Shown piece by piece: positions 1 through 11,168 of a DNA stretch of 64,000 bases (positions are counted from its first letter, which is position 1; every line of letters begins with the position of its first letter). This DNA comes from Caenorhabditis remanei (lineage: Eukaryota; Nematoda; Chromadorea; Rhabditida; Rhabditidae). The stretch covers positions 19,032,587 through 19,096,586 of the forward strand of contig NC_071333.1 of NCBI RefSeq assembly GCF_010183535.1, written 5' to 3'. The notes under the pieces are model-generated. The model searched no databases, was not told the DNA's origin, and saw nothing but the letters and a program-made list of their open reading frames with translations. The position numbers were made by a program, and so were the translations under genes.

Positions 1-796
1 GAGGTCTCAATCTGCTTGTCGAACACAGTTTTTATTCGATGATGAATAGTGATTTTATCAGCAACTTCCTGCTCCACGAGAAACTCCTGCAACAAAGAAT
101 AAAGGTATTTATTAAATCTAGAAGACAAAAAAAACATACTGTCATCTCGCGGTGTAACATGAGACCATCTTCGGTGTCCTTAATAAAATTTATATATGCG
201 ATGGCTTGAAAATTTTAAATCTTACGTTTCCCGCTTCAGCCTCAATTTGGTTGAAGTCAGGGCAATCTGCTTGTTCTCTCTTGATCTCTTCATTTTTTCT
301 TTGCATTATTCTGTATTCCTCACAAAGTTTTGTAAATGTGATGTCCTGCTCCGTACTCTCTTTTTCTAGAAGTTTGATTATATTTTGTTTTTCTGCCGTC
401 CTCTTTTCTGTTCCGTCCAGTCGTTCAGCAAACTCGTAAAGCCATTTTGAACGATCCTTTTTGGAAGCGAAGATCATCTAAAAATAAATATGAATGTTAA
501 AGAGAAAGATTCCCGGAAATTAATCACCTGAGGATTGACGAAAGTTGGATACGTCGGTGGAGGAAAACGTTCGATTCCTGAGGGGGGTCCCATTTGACGA
601 ACATATGGATGTGGTTCCTGCAATAATGATCGGTAGGTTGAAATTGTTAAATTTATTTCTATTTTCTATGAAAAATACTTACAGCCGGTGCATTGAATAG
701 TCTTCCCTCTGCACTAAGGCCGTTCGGCGGTTCACTAGGAATATTCGGTGCAAAAGGTGCAACATTTACATCAGAAGAGAGACCATTGTTGTCCAT
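1..796 (-). CDS. Coiled-coil protein, partial (3' end beyond window)
   Basis: Five exons can be spliced on the minus strand, all in phase 0: 796-683, 617-528, 477-226, 178-140 and 86-1, the last running off the window. The start ATG at 796 follows an A-rich leader. The product begins MDNNGLSSDV, continues as a Pro-rich segment (exon 2) and becomes strongly charged and helical in exon 3 (Lys/Glu-rich, probable coiled coil, residues about 75-150). I do not recognise the family. Each junction has GTAAGT, GTGATT or GTATGT donors and AG acceptors, and the frame stays open throughout, so the gene is likely real. Its function is unknown. Confidence 0.6.
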
Positions 797-1633
797 TTTC
801 AAAAATTTTCTGAAGAAGGAAACGCCAAGAAAACGGAACGAATGAAACGATAGAATAGTGGAGTGGCAATACTCAATTATAAATGTTCCTTTTTGTTTTA
901 TTGTCGTTTTATTTCTTTGGGAAGGGAAACATATAAAGTTTACAAACCATTTCTGAAATTTTCTATTACAGTTGAAACTATAAAAACAATTCTGCAAAAA
1001 AACGTGCTGAAATTGAAAGAAATTTTGGTGACTAGTACTGGAGAATTGAGAAACTCACTATACGGAATTCGGCTCCATCTATGACAGAGGAGGACATCAA
1101 AGCCAACTCTGTCAATTTATTATTTGTATCCTTTATTTTTCTGGGCACTGTAGTCTTGATTGAAATGTTTTTACAAAATTGAGAGTCTCAGAGAAACAGA
1201 GACATTTTTCAAAGGAACTTCGGTGGAGCGCAGTTGTAAGAAATGTGCCGAGTTAATGGTTGAGTAGAAATTAGAGCCATTTTTTTTGCAATCATTTAAT
1301 ACCATGGGATTGACAATTAATAGTCTCGGCGCAGTGGAGTTCACATGGGAGCTTGCACAATTTTGCGTTGTCTCATACTGCCCTTTCCCCTCATTTCGCA
1401 TTATGTTATTACGCGGGTTGATAAGCAAAGAAAACGTGATAGGAGACGTTTTGTGTTGTGTGTGTTTATATGTATTTTTTGCGATGCGCGTCTTCGCAGC
1501 CTACAAAAAAATGAAAATAAACAAACTATTGGTATATTATAGAGTTTATTGAGATCTTTATCATAAGGTTGGGTTCAGGTTAATCTGTTCACGGTCGTAT
1601 GAAAAAAGTAATCGAGTAGTGGAAAAACATAAA
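797..1633. other. Intergenic, no supported gene
   Basis: The interval between two minus-strand genes is AT-rich. Around 1210-1400 it has a stretch (GGAGCGCAGTTGTAA) that recurs in altered form near 11530, suggesting an old dispersed repeat. Short ORFs on both strands here lack splice or family support. A TTTATT near 1547 could be the minus-strand AATAAA polyadenylation signal of the next gene. Confidence 0.4.
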
Positions 1634-2293
1634 TCACAAGTTTTTCTGGAGATCCTGAAGATTTCTTCTTGCAGCACGTGCACTGGAATGAGTAGTGATG
1701 ATTCCAACAAAAAAGAGTTAATTTTTCCTTTCTCACCTTCTTTCGGCTGCTTTTCTCTCTTTCTTTTCGTTTCTGATTGTTGGTTTCCGGAGCGACATTT
1801 CCCTGGCTGATACTTTTCTTATCTCATCCGGGAATTCTGAATTTTTTATTTTTGAGTGTTCAGGAAAAAAGAGAAGCTTCTACTCACTAACAACAAACTT
1901 AGTCTCTAGGTCTTCGATTTCGGCAACTTTGCACTTTTCACAGTCAATTCGTACCACCTGAGAAAGATCTTTCAGGATAAGTTATCCGAGTTTGAATTTG
2001 AAAAAAAAACCTGTGTTGGGTAGAAGCTATGAGGTTTTGAAACAATTTCGTATCTTGGTGTGAACGGTGGCCCTTGTCGTATGAACTAAATAATTTTTTT
2101 ATAAAAGAGATAACACCAAAATCAACTAACTTTTATACGGGAAGAGCCGTGGATTTCCACTATTGTTGCTTCACACATGCCATTTCTTGCTGATTTCGCG
2201 ATAACTTCCATTCCGACTTCATATTTAGTCTTCAATGTCTGGAAAATTTACATTAATTGACAAAATCTCAGTATCACTCAACTAACTTACCAT
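1634..2293 (-). CDS. Small Tudor/MBT-like protein
   Basis: Six exons splice into a 134-residue product: 2293-2291 (only the ATG), 2238-2131, 2085-2011, 1957-1888, 1836-1737 and 1682-1634 (TGA). The donor directly after the ATG is GTAAGT, and this is the only in-frame ATG after an upstream stop. Residues about 8-37 read VGMEVIAKSARNGMCEATIV, which resembles the start of Tudor or MBT-type beta-barrels (VGMK-x-EA..CVATIVE). A Cys pair (CEKC) follows near residue 67, and the C-terminus is very basic (ERKAAERRSARAARR). The likely role is binding of histone or RNA, but that is inference. The one-codon first exon and the weak family match are the main uncertainties. Confidence 0.55.
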
Positions 2294-2447
2294 TTTTAGT
2301 AGCAAGTACTCGAAAAACAACAGAAAAACGAATGATATAGTTGTATAGCTAGTCTTAAAAGCAATACTCGTCCACTAGGCGAAGAATACGCCACTACAAT
2401 GATAACTTGGTGAGAAGCACGTTTTTGCTCAGTGGGCGTCTCCATAA

Positions 2448-2590
2448 TATAAACACACTAAGGCATGAGACAACAGGTGCGTGGGTAACGGATGAATTTG
2501 GCTCATGAGGCAGAATTTCGAGTTTGGAGCAGCTGGGAGGTGGATTAAGGTGTCGAATTTGAATTCGACATTTTGAATGGAAAGTAGACG
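2448..2590 (-). repeat. Dispersed repeat, inverted partner of 3765-3915
   Basis: Read on the minus strand, this segment matches the plus strand at 3765-3915 over about 140 bp. Shared words include TGCTCCAAACTC, TCATGCCT and GTGTGTTTA. The pair forms a diverged inverted repeat spanning about 1.4 kb. Short ORFs on both copies encode similar peptides (CSKLEILPH versus CSKLKFLPH), but nothing shows they are coding. Confidence 0.6.
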
Positions 2591-2929
2591 AGTTCAAGAA
2601 GAGGATTCACAATGGTGATAGGGGATCCGATTGAAAAGGAACACTGCACTATAATTACACTAAAAAAGAAGTGTGAATGGTGTTTTTTCAAAGAAAAAAC
2701 TGGGTTTAAAACGTATGGTAGTTTGTAGAACACTGAGTCTTCCTTGACTTTTTGAACTTTAGTTTTCAAAAGTATAGATGAAAAAAAATGTTTATTACCT
2801 CGTATTTTCTGTTTATATGTATATTTGTACAACTCGAATTTCAAATATTTTCGTTATGACTTTCTAGTTTGTTATATTTATCATATGATATGTATATACT
2901 TCCAGCTTCTTCGTTTTTCTAGGTTCTGG

Positions 2930-3287
2930 GTTTCCGCCTGCAAAAAACTGCGCCACAACGAAATACCTTCCTTATTTTGAATGTAGTCTTGTCAGCCTGA
3001 TGAAAACACATATGCGTCCTTTGGCTCTATTCCAGTTCAGATGTCTTTAAAAACTCACACGTTCCAAAAAATCAGTTAAAACACTTACACGTCTTTTCAA
3101 GCCCAATTTTTTTCCAAAAATTAAAACCTTCTTTTAAACGTTCAGACGTCCCAAAAAACATTTGAACCCCTCGAAAAAGGCTCGTGGTTTCCGCCTGCAA
3201 AAGTGGGAAATGCGTCAAAACAAAACACCTTTCTTTTTTTGCCTGTATGCTTGTCAACCTGATCAAAACACATATGCGTCCTTTCTT
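2930..3287 (+). repeat. Direct repeat flanking a MITE fragment
   Basis: A sequence of about 95 bp beginning GTTTCCGCCTGCAAAA and ending ACACATATGCGTCCTTT occurs at about 2930-3022 and again at 3187-3287. Between the copies (3022-3180) lies a fragment that starts GGCTCTATTCCAGTT, the terminal sequence of the foldback element seen complete at 29565-29860. The rest of the interval 2294-3516 shows no supported gene. Confidence 0.6.
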
Positions 3288-3516
3288 TTATCTTATCTCC
3301 TCGACGGCAGCCGTATCTAAATTGTAGTGGTGGCGCTTTCATCTGGTTCTCAAGCTCGTTTGGTTCAACTCACTGCCTATGTATATATATATATGCTCAT
3401 ACTAAGAAAATGCTGCAAAACGCAGAATAACATCGTTTTACAGCGGGAAATGTTGTGGTTTTAGAAACAACTCGATATTTACAAGTCTGACATCTTTATT
3501 CAGTTTTCAAAAAAAA

Positions 3517-4088
3517 TTAGAAATCAAAATCGTCGAGATCCTCGTCGACCTCTTTGCAATCGCAGATGGTGCAGCAGATCTGAGCAAAGTAGGCACAGAC
3601 GGAGAAGACGCTGCAGATTGGTTGGCAGAAGAAGCAACGTTTCTCCGGTACTAGCTCCGGCTCCAGTGGAGCTGGGAGATAGCTGAAAATTTCTGTTATT
3701 AAGAATCCTAAAATTTGAAATCGATCAATCGGAGCCCCTCGCGCTATTGTAAATCACTACTTTCCACTAGAACCCGTCTATTCTCCATCCAAAATGCCGA
3801 ACAAATTTGAAACTAAATTTACCTTCCCGTTGCTCCAAACTCAAATTTCTCCCTCATAAGAAAAATGTATCCGTTTTCCATGCACATGTTGTTTCATGCC
3901 TCGGTGTGTTTAGTTTCTCATGTAAGTTATCATTTTTTCCTATGACTGAAAAGGTAAAACTCTTCTATGAAACTAAAGCTATTCTTTAAACCACTACAAC
4001 TTGTAATCACTCACACATAATCTTTCAATTCCGGTTGAGTTGTGTGGACCTTATCCAAAATTGGTTGGTAGCTCGATTGGGAAGACAT
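3517..4088 (-). CDS. Small Cys-rich acidic-tail protein
   Basis: Two exons, 4088-4015 and 3682-3517 (TAA), give a 79-residue protein starting MSSQSSYQP. The junction is phase 2 and uses donor GTGAGT and acceptor TTTTCAG. The second exon holds a dense Cys/hydrophobic block, roughly residues 40-66, with Cys in CFFC, ICS, VCA, ICCTIC and DC contexts. It ends in an acidic tail EVDEDLDDFDF. The block could be membrane-associated, palmitoylated or metal-binding. An upstream in-frame ATG at 4232 would add a hydrophobic stretch, but I prefer 4088 because SSQSSYQP looks like a normal soluble N-terminus. TTTATT at about 3495 is a matching minus-strand polyA signal. I do not recognise the family. Confidence 0.6.
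3765..3915 (+). repeat. Dispersed repeat in intron, inverted partner of 2448-2590
   Basis: This second copy of the roughly 140-bp repeat described at 2448-2590 is in the opposite orientation. It lies inside the single intron (3683-4014) of the Cys-rich gene. Confidence 0.6.
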
Positions 4089-5332
4089 GTTTCGAAAGGA
4101 GGCAAGCTGGATGAAAAGCCAAATGTAAAATGAAAAGAAAAGCAGGAAAGGGCTGTGTGGGGGAATGCTCTCGCATTGTATCCAAGCAACAGTTGTTGTT
4201 TTCTCGTATTCGAATATGGAAACGTACATCATTTGATTTATTTGAGTGCCCGTGTTGGGACACTCTGCTTACAAAAAAGACAAACAAAGTGTATGAGAAA
4301 AGGAACAAGTGACATCACCAACTGAAAAAAATAAATAAACTATAATGAACAACATAATTTCAACTAGAAAAACTCACATATACCAGTGGGGAACCTCGAA
4401 TTGCTTCTCAACTAGAAAAAGTAAATACTGTAAGTTGAATGGAATCAAAATAATGGTTTCAAAAAAATGTAACTTCAAAACGTGATCTAGAATTTGATTT
4501 CCGTAGTACTGATTAAGAAATTCGAAACTTCTGACGCTTTTCTGGAATGACCAAAAACAGATTTTCATTTTTGCAGTTGACCATATGCAGTAAAGTGATT
4601 TCTCACTCAGATTGAGCCTCTCCAACGGAAAAATTGATAGATTGTTGAGATATGTACCTTGATTGCCTACTTTTTAGGCAAGGTCCGAACAAAGAAATAA
4701 TTATATTTACAGTGATAATTTAGAACTCAAATTTAGAATTTTTCAAGTGCTCCATTTTTCAGCATTATTAACTCTTTATTATGTTACAACAAAAATCGAA
4801 CACCGTAAAACCTGTAGTAGAGGTGCACTCGCAAAAAAGAGCTTGGAGCATCGTATCTCGGCTGTCTTTAAAGCTAAAAATTCAATAGAAGTATTATTCT
4901 ACGAATATGAAGAAATATTTCGTCAGTTAGCAACTTTTTGATATTTCTTCAGGGAACTGAGATATACCGCTGCAAACAGGTGCGCCTCTATTACAGGTTT
5001 TACGTTAAATCAATAATTATTAAACTTCAATTTATATATTTTTTTCAAAATTTAGGTCATCAGCATATCTTCCTTAACAATTCATTATTCTGTATTTGTA
5101 TAACCTCTTGGCATTATTGAGTCATAAAACAGATACTACAAGCGGTGAAGAGACATGGACAGATGGGAGGTAGACCGCGCAATTTCACGTTACTGTTTTC
5201 ATTAACTCTGCTCCTGGGAAAAAAGACAATAAACAGGATGCATTGATTGGAAAACCTCCATTCACTCCACTTGCGTCTTCACTACTCATACTCTCTGTAC
5301 CCTTATTGAGTGAACCCTCATATTCAATAATA
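4089..5332. other. Intergenic with one MITE
   Basis: This is a divergent interval between the minus-strand Cys-rich gene and the plus-strand coiled-coil gene. It contains the foldback element at 4804-5004. ORFs at 4130-4312 and 4374-4625 show no splice or family support, though 4380-4413 has exon-like borders on the minus strand. Confidence 0.4.
4804..5004. mobile_element. MITE (about 200 bp, terminal inverted repeats)
   Basis: The left end CGTAAAACCTGTA is matched by the reverse complement of the right end (TACAGGTTTTACG), and the inverted match continues through TAGAGG-GCA for about 23 bp. There is no coding capacity. It is a typical non-autonomous foldback element. Confidence 0.7.
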
Positions 5333-5806
5333 ATGTCTACTCTTACAATTATCGAAGAAGAAGAAGAGATTTCCGTTGAAGAGATCTCTGAAACTAGGGA
5401 TTCGGAAAGTAAACTTCTCTTATCGGATGAAGAACTCCGTGATGTTTATGGAAAGAAAAGATCTTTGGAAACTTTGTTGATCCACCCGGTGAGTTGTTCA
5501 TTTCAAAAAATAATCTCTTACAAATTGATTTCAGAGAGCGAAAACTGTTTCCTTGCAAGGATATATCAACATGCTCACCACCTACTACGACGCCTTCATC
5601 TCGTATCAAGTCTTGAAACATACTAAGGTAAGTTTTCCATCATAATACTTTGTCTTTAATAATCCAAATTGCAGAAAGAAAGAGAGAAGCTGGAAGGAAG
5701 CATGAAACGAATTGCAAACCTGGAGGATCTTCTAATCCGAGTTATTGTGAGAGAGGAGAAGCTTTTGACTGTTTTGGCAGAGCACAAGAAGCGTATGACT
5801 CAATGA
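5333..5806 (+). CDS. Small acidic/coiled-coil protein (126 aa)
   Basis: Three phase-0 exons, 5333-5488, 5535-5627 and 5675-5806 (TGA), have donors GTGAGT and GTAAGT and standard acceptors. The N-terminus is acidic (EEEEEISVEEISE). Exons 2-3 encode a continuous amphipathic helix of about 70 residues (YINMLTTYYDAF, then KEREKLEGSMKRIANLEDLL), likely a coiled coil in a multi-subunit complex. The size and layout resemble small BLOC/BORC-type subunits, but I see no diagnostic motif, so the family is unassigned. An upstream in-frame ATG at 5243 exists. I chose 5333 because the residues between are hydrophobic and unlike the rest. AATAAA occurs near 5877. Confidence 0.65.
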
Positions 5807-6278
5807 ACAAATGATAACTATCTGATTGTTTTTTCTTTAATGTGAAATTCTAAGGTTTTATTGTTTTCGCCAACATCAATAAATTTTTTTTAATATCATT
5901 GTCTTGTTCAAACAATATCGAATTTAATGAGAAAGTAGATTACATGAATGTTTATTAGACGGAGAGCAAAACGTGTGTGGTGACAGTGTGAATTTGGTGT
6001 GGTGACCTGCAAGGAGACCCCTGAGAACGTGTGTATTAGCTGTGTATACGTTTTCGATGTGAGAGGACAGGCTGATCGAAAAGACAGAAATACTTTTTCA
6101 TATCCTATAGGATTATATAACACATATGTGAGAATCTCAGTCACGAGCCGGGCCGAAAAAATTAAAAGTTTTGAATTTTTTTGGATTTTTTTTTTGAAAA
6201 ATGTAAAGTTTCTGACTAAAATTTAATTTCAATCAAAAAGTCAGTATGCATGAATGTAAACACTTTTACTCTAACTTT
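5807..6278. other. Intergenic
   Basis: The interval holds the polyA signal of the preceding gene near 5877 and T-rich runs near 6175-6205. No gene or clear element is visible. Confidence 0.4.
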
Positions 6279-6720
6279 TCAAAAGCAATATTTTGTTAAA
6301 AAATGAGTGAAGTCTGCCCAACACTCACTCTCAAAATTGCAATTTGCTCTGACGAGTTCGAGTTCTTCCACGGAAACTTTAGAGTCATCAACTACTGGAA
6401 ATTCCACTGAATCCAATAGTGTCTTCACTGGCCACAGGTAGTTTGCTTTCCGTTGCAGGCTCAAGCACACCAGGAACTTCCGCAACAAGCATGCTTGCCT
6501 CATTTCGACAACCAGCCCAGGACAACAGTTTGCTTGAGATCCCCAAACATTTTCCAAATACCTGGAATCGCCACTACCATAGTCCATACATCAAGTTACT
6601 CTGGAGGAACTGAATTCATTTTTACATCAACTGCTCCAAGATTTTTATTCGGTACCATTGGATTCATTATTGGAACATCTACTTCGATAACACCGTCAGG
6701 ATCAACTGATACCATCAAAT
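6279..6720 (-). pseudogene. Possible decayed or unresolved gene
   Basis: On the minus strand, stretches read like coding sequence (VDPDGVIEVDVPIMNP near 6700-6660, SKVSVEELELVRANCNFE near 6390-6330). The frame changes between them, and the only obvious intron would be 38 nt. A 102-codon ORF runs 6587-6279. It may be a degraded gene or one whose intron structure I misread. No family is recognised. Confidence 0.3.
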
Positions 6721-6833
6721 AGTGGATGGAAATTGACATCTGAACACATTGCAACAAAACTCTTGCTTTGAAAATACTTTATTCATTGAGTTAAACTGTT
6801 TAAAAATCTCTTCAGTTTTTGAGACGTTGCTGT

Positions 6834-7058
6834 TCACAAAGGATCATCACTGTTGTCATTCTTCGGATTAGGGCCGTACTCCTCACTGGAGGAGTTTCCA
6901 ACTGTGTAGTTAGGAAGTGTACGTCCGCGGAAGTAAGGGCTGCTGTCGTCGTTGCCAATATAACGTTCCCATGGCAACTTGCAGACCTGTGAGAAGCAGC
7001 CATCGATTTCGGCAAAGAATGCCATGAAGAGGAATAGAGCAAGAAGAGTGAAGCGCAT
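6834..7058 (-). CDS. Small secreted peptide/protein
   Basis: This is a single-exon gene with start ATG at 7058 and stop at 6834, giving 74 residues. MRFTLLALFLFMAFFAEIDG is a textbook signal peptide. The mature part has two Cys (CFSQVC), a KLPWERYIG segment, two N-glycosylation sequons (NYT, NSS) and an acidic Asn/Asp-rich tail. An in-frame ATG at 7097 would add 13 residues ahead of the signal peptide and is less likely. A CATAAATAG element lies upstream on the minus strand near 7115, and TTTATT near 6778 is the reverse of AATAAA. It is likely secreted; its function is unknown. Confidence 0.65.
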   Translation of the reverse strand: MRFTLLALFLFMAFFAEIDGCFSQVCKLPWERYIGNDDSSPYFRGRTLPNYTVGNSSSEEYGPNPKNDNSDDPL

Positions 7059-7097
7059 TCTTGATCCGGTTTCAAGACGATGAATGATACTTTTCAC

Positions 7098-8088
7098 TGA
7101 AAGAGCTTCCTATTTATGTGGTATCGAGTCGGGAATATGGACAGTTTCTCATTTTCTGTTTGAGAACGAGTAGCCGACAAAGGACTGTTTCTCAACTGAG
7201 CATGAGAACTATACGATTTTGATCAGTGGTGTTCTAATGCTATCTGAGAATGTGATTTTTTGAAAGAACTTCAATTTTTATCAATGTAATAAAATATCAA
7301 ATCAAGGACCACTGGAATTCAACAAGGAGCAGCTCGACATAGTGAGTTAGCTACAGCTAATCCAAAAACTGCAATAGACTTTTAAGCAAGGTCAAAAAAT
7401 AACGTCAACCGAGTGGTACTGTAGTTTTGACCTCATTACGACATTCAGCGCTGCTTCTATTCTTATAGTTCTGTCTGTTTTAAAATGTTCTTCACAGCAG
7501 TTTATCACAAAAACATTAGAAAACATGCAACACTGAAGAAAAGAACATCTTAAAAACGGAGTGAGCCACTGTTTCAGCGTCTCATAAAGGATCACGTTGC
7601 CATAACGTCAAGTCGAGAAGTGGATCCTGAAATATACAGTACTCCGACGGGAATTTGTATGGTTTTTGAAACAGTGATAGTAGAAAAAGTACCTTGGCTT
7701 TTATTTTGCTGCAAAGTGTTGCAGATAGAGATAAATAAAACCTATTCGAAAATTAAATTACAACGCAATGAAGAAAACAAGAAATCAGAAAATTTTGAAT
7801 AACACATTGACATCAAAATTAATTGTTTTTGTTTTTTAGAAGGGGCCTGGCCTGAGTTAACCGGGGATTGCAAAAAGTTACTAGGGTTTTCGATTAAAAA
7901 CAAAGCACTAGTGCACAAAAGATGGAAAATTGCATTATCAACAATGTAAAGGTTTTCCATGACAACTTTGAAAAGGAGAATTTCAGGATTATATTGCGGA
8001 ACTCTGCTCTCCTCCCAATGTTTCCTTAAAACTTCCATCGAAAAAAAGTCCCAACAAATGCTTTATTTATTCCAAATTATCAAGTTAT
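7098..8088. other. Intergenic, nothing supported
   Basis: The sequence is AT-rich with short unsupported ORFs on both strands (7392-7595, 7742-8038). TTTATT at 8062 is the likely polyA signal of the transthyretin-like gene on the minus strand. Confidence 0.4.
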
Positions 8089-8691
8089 TCAATCAAGTTG
8101 AATATTCTTGTTGCAAGTGATGTTGCCTACAGTATCGAATCTTGGAAACGAAACCTGCTGAACCTTCGATTTCATCCAACGGGAGCAGTTGTGAACAATG
8201 TTGACGTAGAACTCGTAGTCAAACTAAAGAATTGGAACGTTTTGAAACCACCACCTGTTTTGAAACCACTTACAGTAGGATAATCTCCAAACGCTGTCGC
8301 CTTTATATCGTATTTGTAGGGATACATCGTTTGGTCCAGGTTTAGTTCTTGAGGGAGGAGGAACTCTTTAGTAAGACTGAAAATGGAAATGAGGTTTTGT
8401 AAAGAATCAGGGACGTTTTGAAATTTTTCTGCTATAAAATATCTAAAACCGGTTGCCAGATGTCTTTAAAAGTTCCAAAATGTCCCAGTTCTGAAACGTC
8501 ACTCACATATTGTGCTCCCACAACACAATCGATTGAATAGCGGGTGCATGGTGGTATTTGCAGGTGACAAGTCCAGTGAAATGGATGTAATCAGTCGTCG
8601 GAATCATCATCATCTGGTGCTCCATTTTTGGGTAACCACTGGAGAATTGAACGAGGAGGAAAACCAGAAAAATCGGGAAGAAACTATCCAT
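8089..8691 (-). CDS. Transthyretin-like (TTR family) secreted protein
   Basis: Three exons, 8691-8507, 8376-8274 and 8223-8089 (TGA), make a 140-residue protein, the usual size for nematode TTR-like proteins. MDSFFPIFLVFLLVQFSSG is a signal peptide. The fold is suggested by FTGLVTCKYHHAP..IVLWEHN (first beta strands; family pattern G-x-L-x-C...V-x-L-W/Y-E), FGDYPT, then YEFYVNIVHNC and a C-terminal NITCNKNIQLD. The paired Cys and strand order match the family. The junctions (phase 2, then phase 0) are consistent. TTR-like proteins are secreted and some act as extracellular bridging or signalling factors; the specific role here is not inferable. It is divergent from the consensus. Confidence 0.75.
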
Positions 8692-9323
8692 TTTCCAGAG
8701 GAGAATGATAGAGGATAGAGGAAGCGGCCGGCGTTTTATACGGGCTACAAATTGAATTAGGACGGTCTCACAGGACGAGGAGGAGTCTTGAGAGAGATGA
8801 ATTTGATTATTGTGGTTTTTGATGTAGTGGGAACAAAAAAGAATTATCAAAAGTTCGAAAACGGAGAGAGACTAACGCTTTGAAACCAGAGGTTTGGCAA
8901 GATGGCGCATCATATTGGTGCAAGAACTCTGTGAATACTGTTAGATGCTTGATTCGGGTGGAAACCACTAATGATGGCCATTGAATTCAATGAATTCCAC
9001 TGATTCCGGAAAAATGAAAACTACCAACGGGGAGATATTATGAAGCTGAACAATATTTAAAGAAAAATGACCTGCAGAATAATTGATCCAGATGTTTTTA
9101 TCTAATCGATTATGATCGAATTGTTAAGTCCAGAAGAAGTGGGTATTGTGGTTGCCTCTTTTCAGAACCCTGCGATTGTTTTTCTCTTGATCATCATCGG
9201 CTATCTAAAGCATGAAATTGACAGTTGTTATGGTACCAAGAGTGATACACCTTACCTCTTTTACTATTTCGTGGGATTCAATACGTTTATGCCAACCAAA
9301 CTTTAATTCGTTTCGCTCATTTC
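8692..9323. other. Intergenic
   Basis: This lies between the TTR-like gene and the satellite array. A 64-codon ORF at 9112-9306 has no support. Nothing else was recognised. Confidence 0.35.
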
Positions 9324-11168
9324 GAAAAGTGAGTATGAAAGTACAAATATCTAGAGGAAACTAAACGATATATTTCAATATGAAATAGTATCAACAAATG
9401 TTTTTTTGTTGAATGAAAACTCGTTGGGAATATGATCAGTTCTTAGTAACGCCGAGGCACGTTCGGAACATCCATACGACCCGAAAAGTGAGTATGAAAG
9501 TACAAATATCTAGAGAAAACTAAGCAATTTATTTCAATATGAAATAGTATCAACAAATGTTTTTTTGTTGAATGAAAACTCGTTGGGAAGATAATCAGTT
9601 CTTAGTAACGCCGAGGCACGTTCGGAACATCCATACGACCCGAAAAGTGAGTATGAAGGTACAAATATCTACAGGAAACTAAACGATTTATTTCAATATG
9701 AAATAGTATCAACAAATGTTTTTTTGTTGATAGAAAACTCGTTGGGAAGATGATCAGTTCTTAGTAACGCCGAGGCACGTTCGGAACATCCAAACGACCC
9801 GAAAAGTGAGTATGAAAGTACAAATATCTAGAAGAAACTAAACGATTTATTTCAATATGAAATAGTATCAACAAATGTATTTTTGTTGAATGAAAACTCG
9901 TTGGGAAGATGATCAGTTCTTAGTAACGCCGAGGCACGTTCGGAACATCCATACGACCCGAAAAGTGAGTATGAAAGTACAAATATCTAGAAGAAACTAA
10001 ACGATTTATTTCAATATGAAATAGTATCAACAAATGTTTTTTTGTTGAATGAAAACTCGTTGGGAAGATGATCAGTTCTTAGTAACGCCGAGGCACGTTC
10101 GGAACATCCAAACGACCCGAAAAGTGAATATGAAAGTACAAATATCTAGAAGAAACTGAACGATTTATTTCAATATGAAATAGTATCAACAAATGTTTTT
10201 TTGTTGAATGAAAACTCGTTGGGAAGATGATCAGTTCTTAGTAACGCCGAGGCACGTTCGGAACATCCAAACGACCCGAAAAGTGAGTATGAAAGTACAA
10301 ATATCTAGAAGAAACTAAACGATTTATTTCAATATGAAATAGTATCAACAAATGTTTTTTGTTGAATGAAAACTCGTTGGGAATATGATCAGTTCTTAGT
10401 AACGCCGAGGCACGTTCGGAACATCCATACGACCCGAAAAGTGAGTATGAAAGTACAAATATCTAGAGAAAACTAAGCAATTTATTTCAATATATGAAAT
10501 AGTATCAACAAATTTTTTTTGTTGAATGAAAACTCGTTGGGAAGATGATCAGTTCTTAGTAACGCCGAGGCACGTTCGGAACATCCATACGACCCGAAAA
10601 GTGAGTATGAAAGTACAAATATCTAGAGAAAACTAAGCAATTTATTTCAATATGAAATAGTATCAACAAATGTTTTTTGTTGAATGAAAACTCGTTGGGA
10701 ATATGATCAGTTCTTAGTAACGCCGAGGCACGTTCGGAACATCCATACGACCCGAAAAGTGAGTATGAAAGTACAAATATCTAGAAGAAACTAAACGATT
10801 TATTTCAATATGAAATAGTATCAACAAATGTTTTTTTGTTGATAGAAAACTCGTTGGGAAGATGATCAGTTCTTAGTAACGCCGAGGCACGTTCGGAACA
10901 TCCATACGACCCGAAAAGTGAGTATGAAAGTACACATATCTAGAAGAAGCTAAACGATTTATTTCAATATGAAATAGTATCAACAAATGTTTTTTTGTTG
11001 AATGAAAACTCGTTGGGAAGATGATCAGTTCTTAGTAACGCCGAGGCACGTTCGGAACATCCATGCGACCCGAAAAGTGAGTATGAAAGTACAAATATCT
11101 AGAGAAAACTAAGCAATTTATTTCAATATGAAATACTATCAAAAAATGTTTTTTTTTTGTCGAATGAA
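9324..11168. repeat. Satellite: 159-bp unit, about 11.6 copies
   Basis: Unit starts (GAAAAGTGAGTATGAA) occur at 9324, 9483, 9642, 9801, 9960, 10119, 10278, 10436, 10596, 10754, 10913 and 11072, so the spacing is 158-160 bp. The last copy breaks off near 11168. Each unit contains a short hairpin (CAACAA...TTGTTG around a T run) and a conserved block CGCCGAGGCACGTTCGGAAC. Copies differ by a few substitutions and fall into subtypes (TAGAAGAAACTAAACG versus TAGAGAAAACTAAGCA), so the array is recent. The period is divisible by three, but every unit carries stops, so it is not a coding repeat. Confidence 0.95.

Noticed and set aside
1286..1552. 88-codon plus-strand ORF
   Set aside because: It overlaps a dispersed repeat motif and an antisense ORF of equal quality; no exon borders support it.
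9324..11168. Regular repeats as a CRISPR array
   Set aside because: The units are contiguous 159-bp tandem copies with no unique spacers, in a eukaryotic genome.
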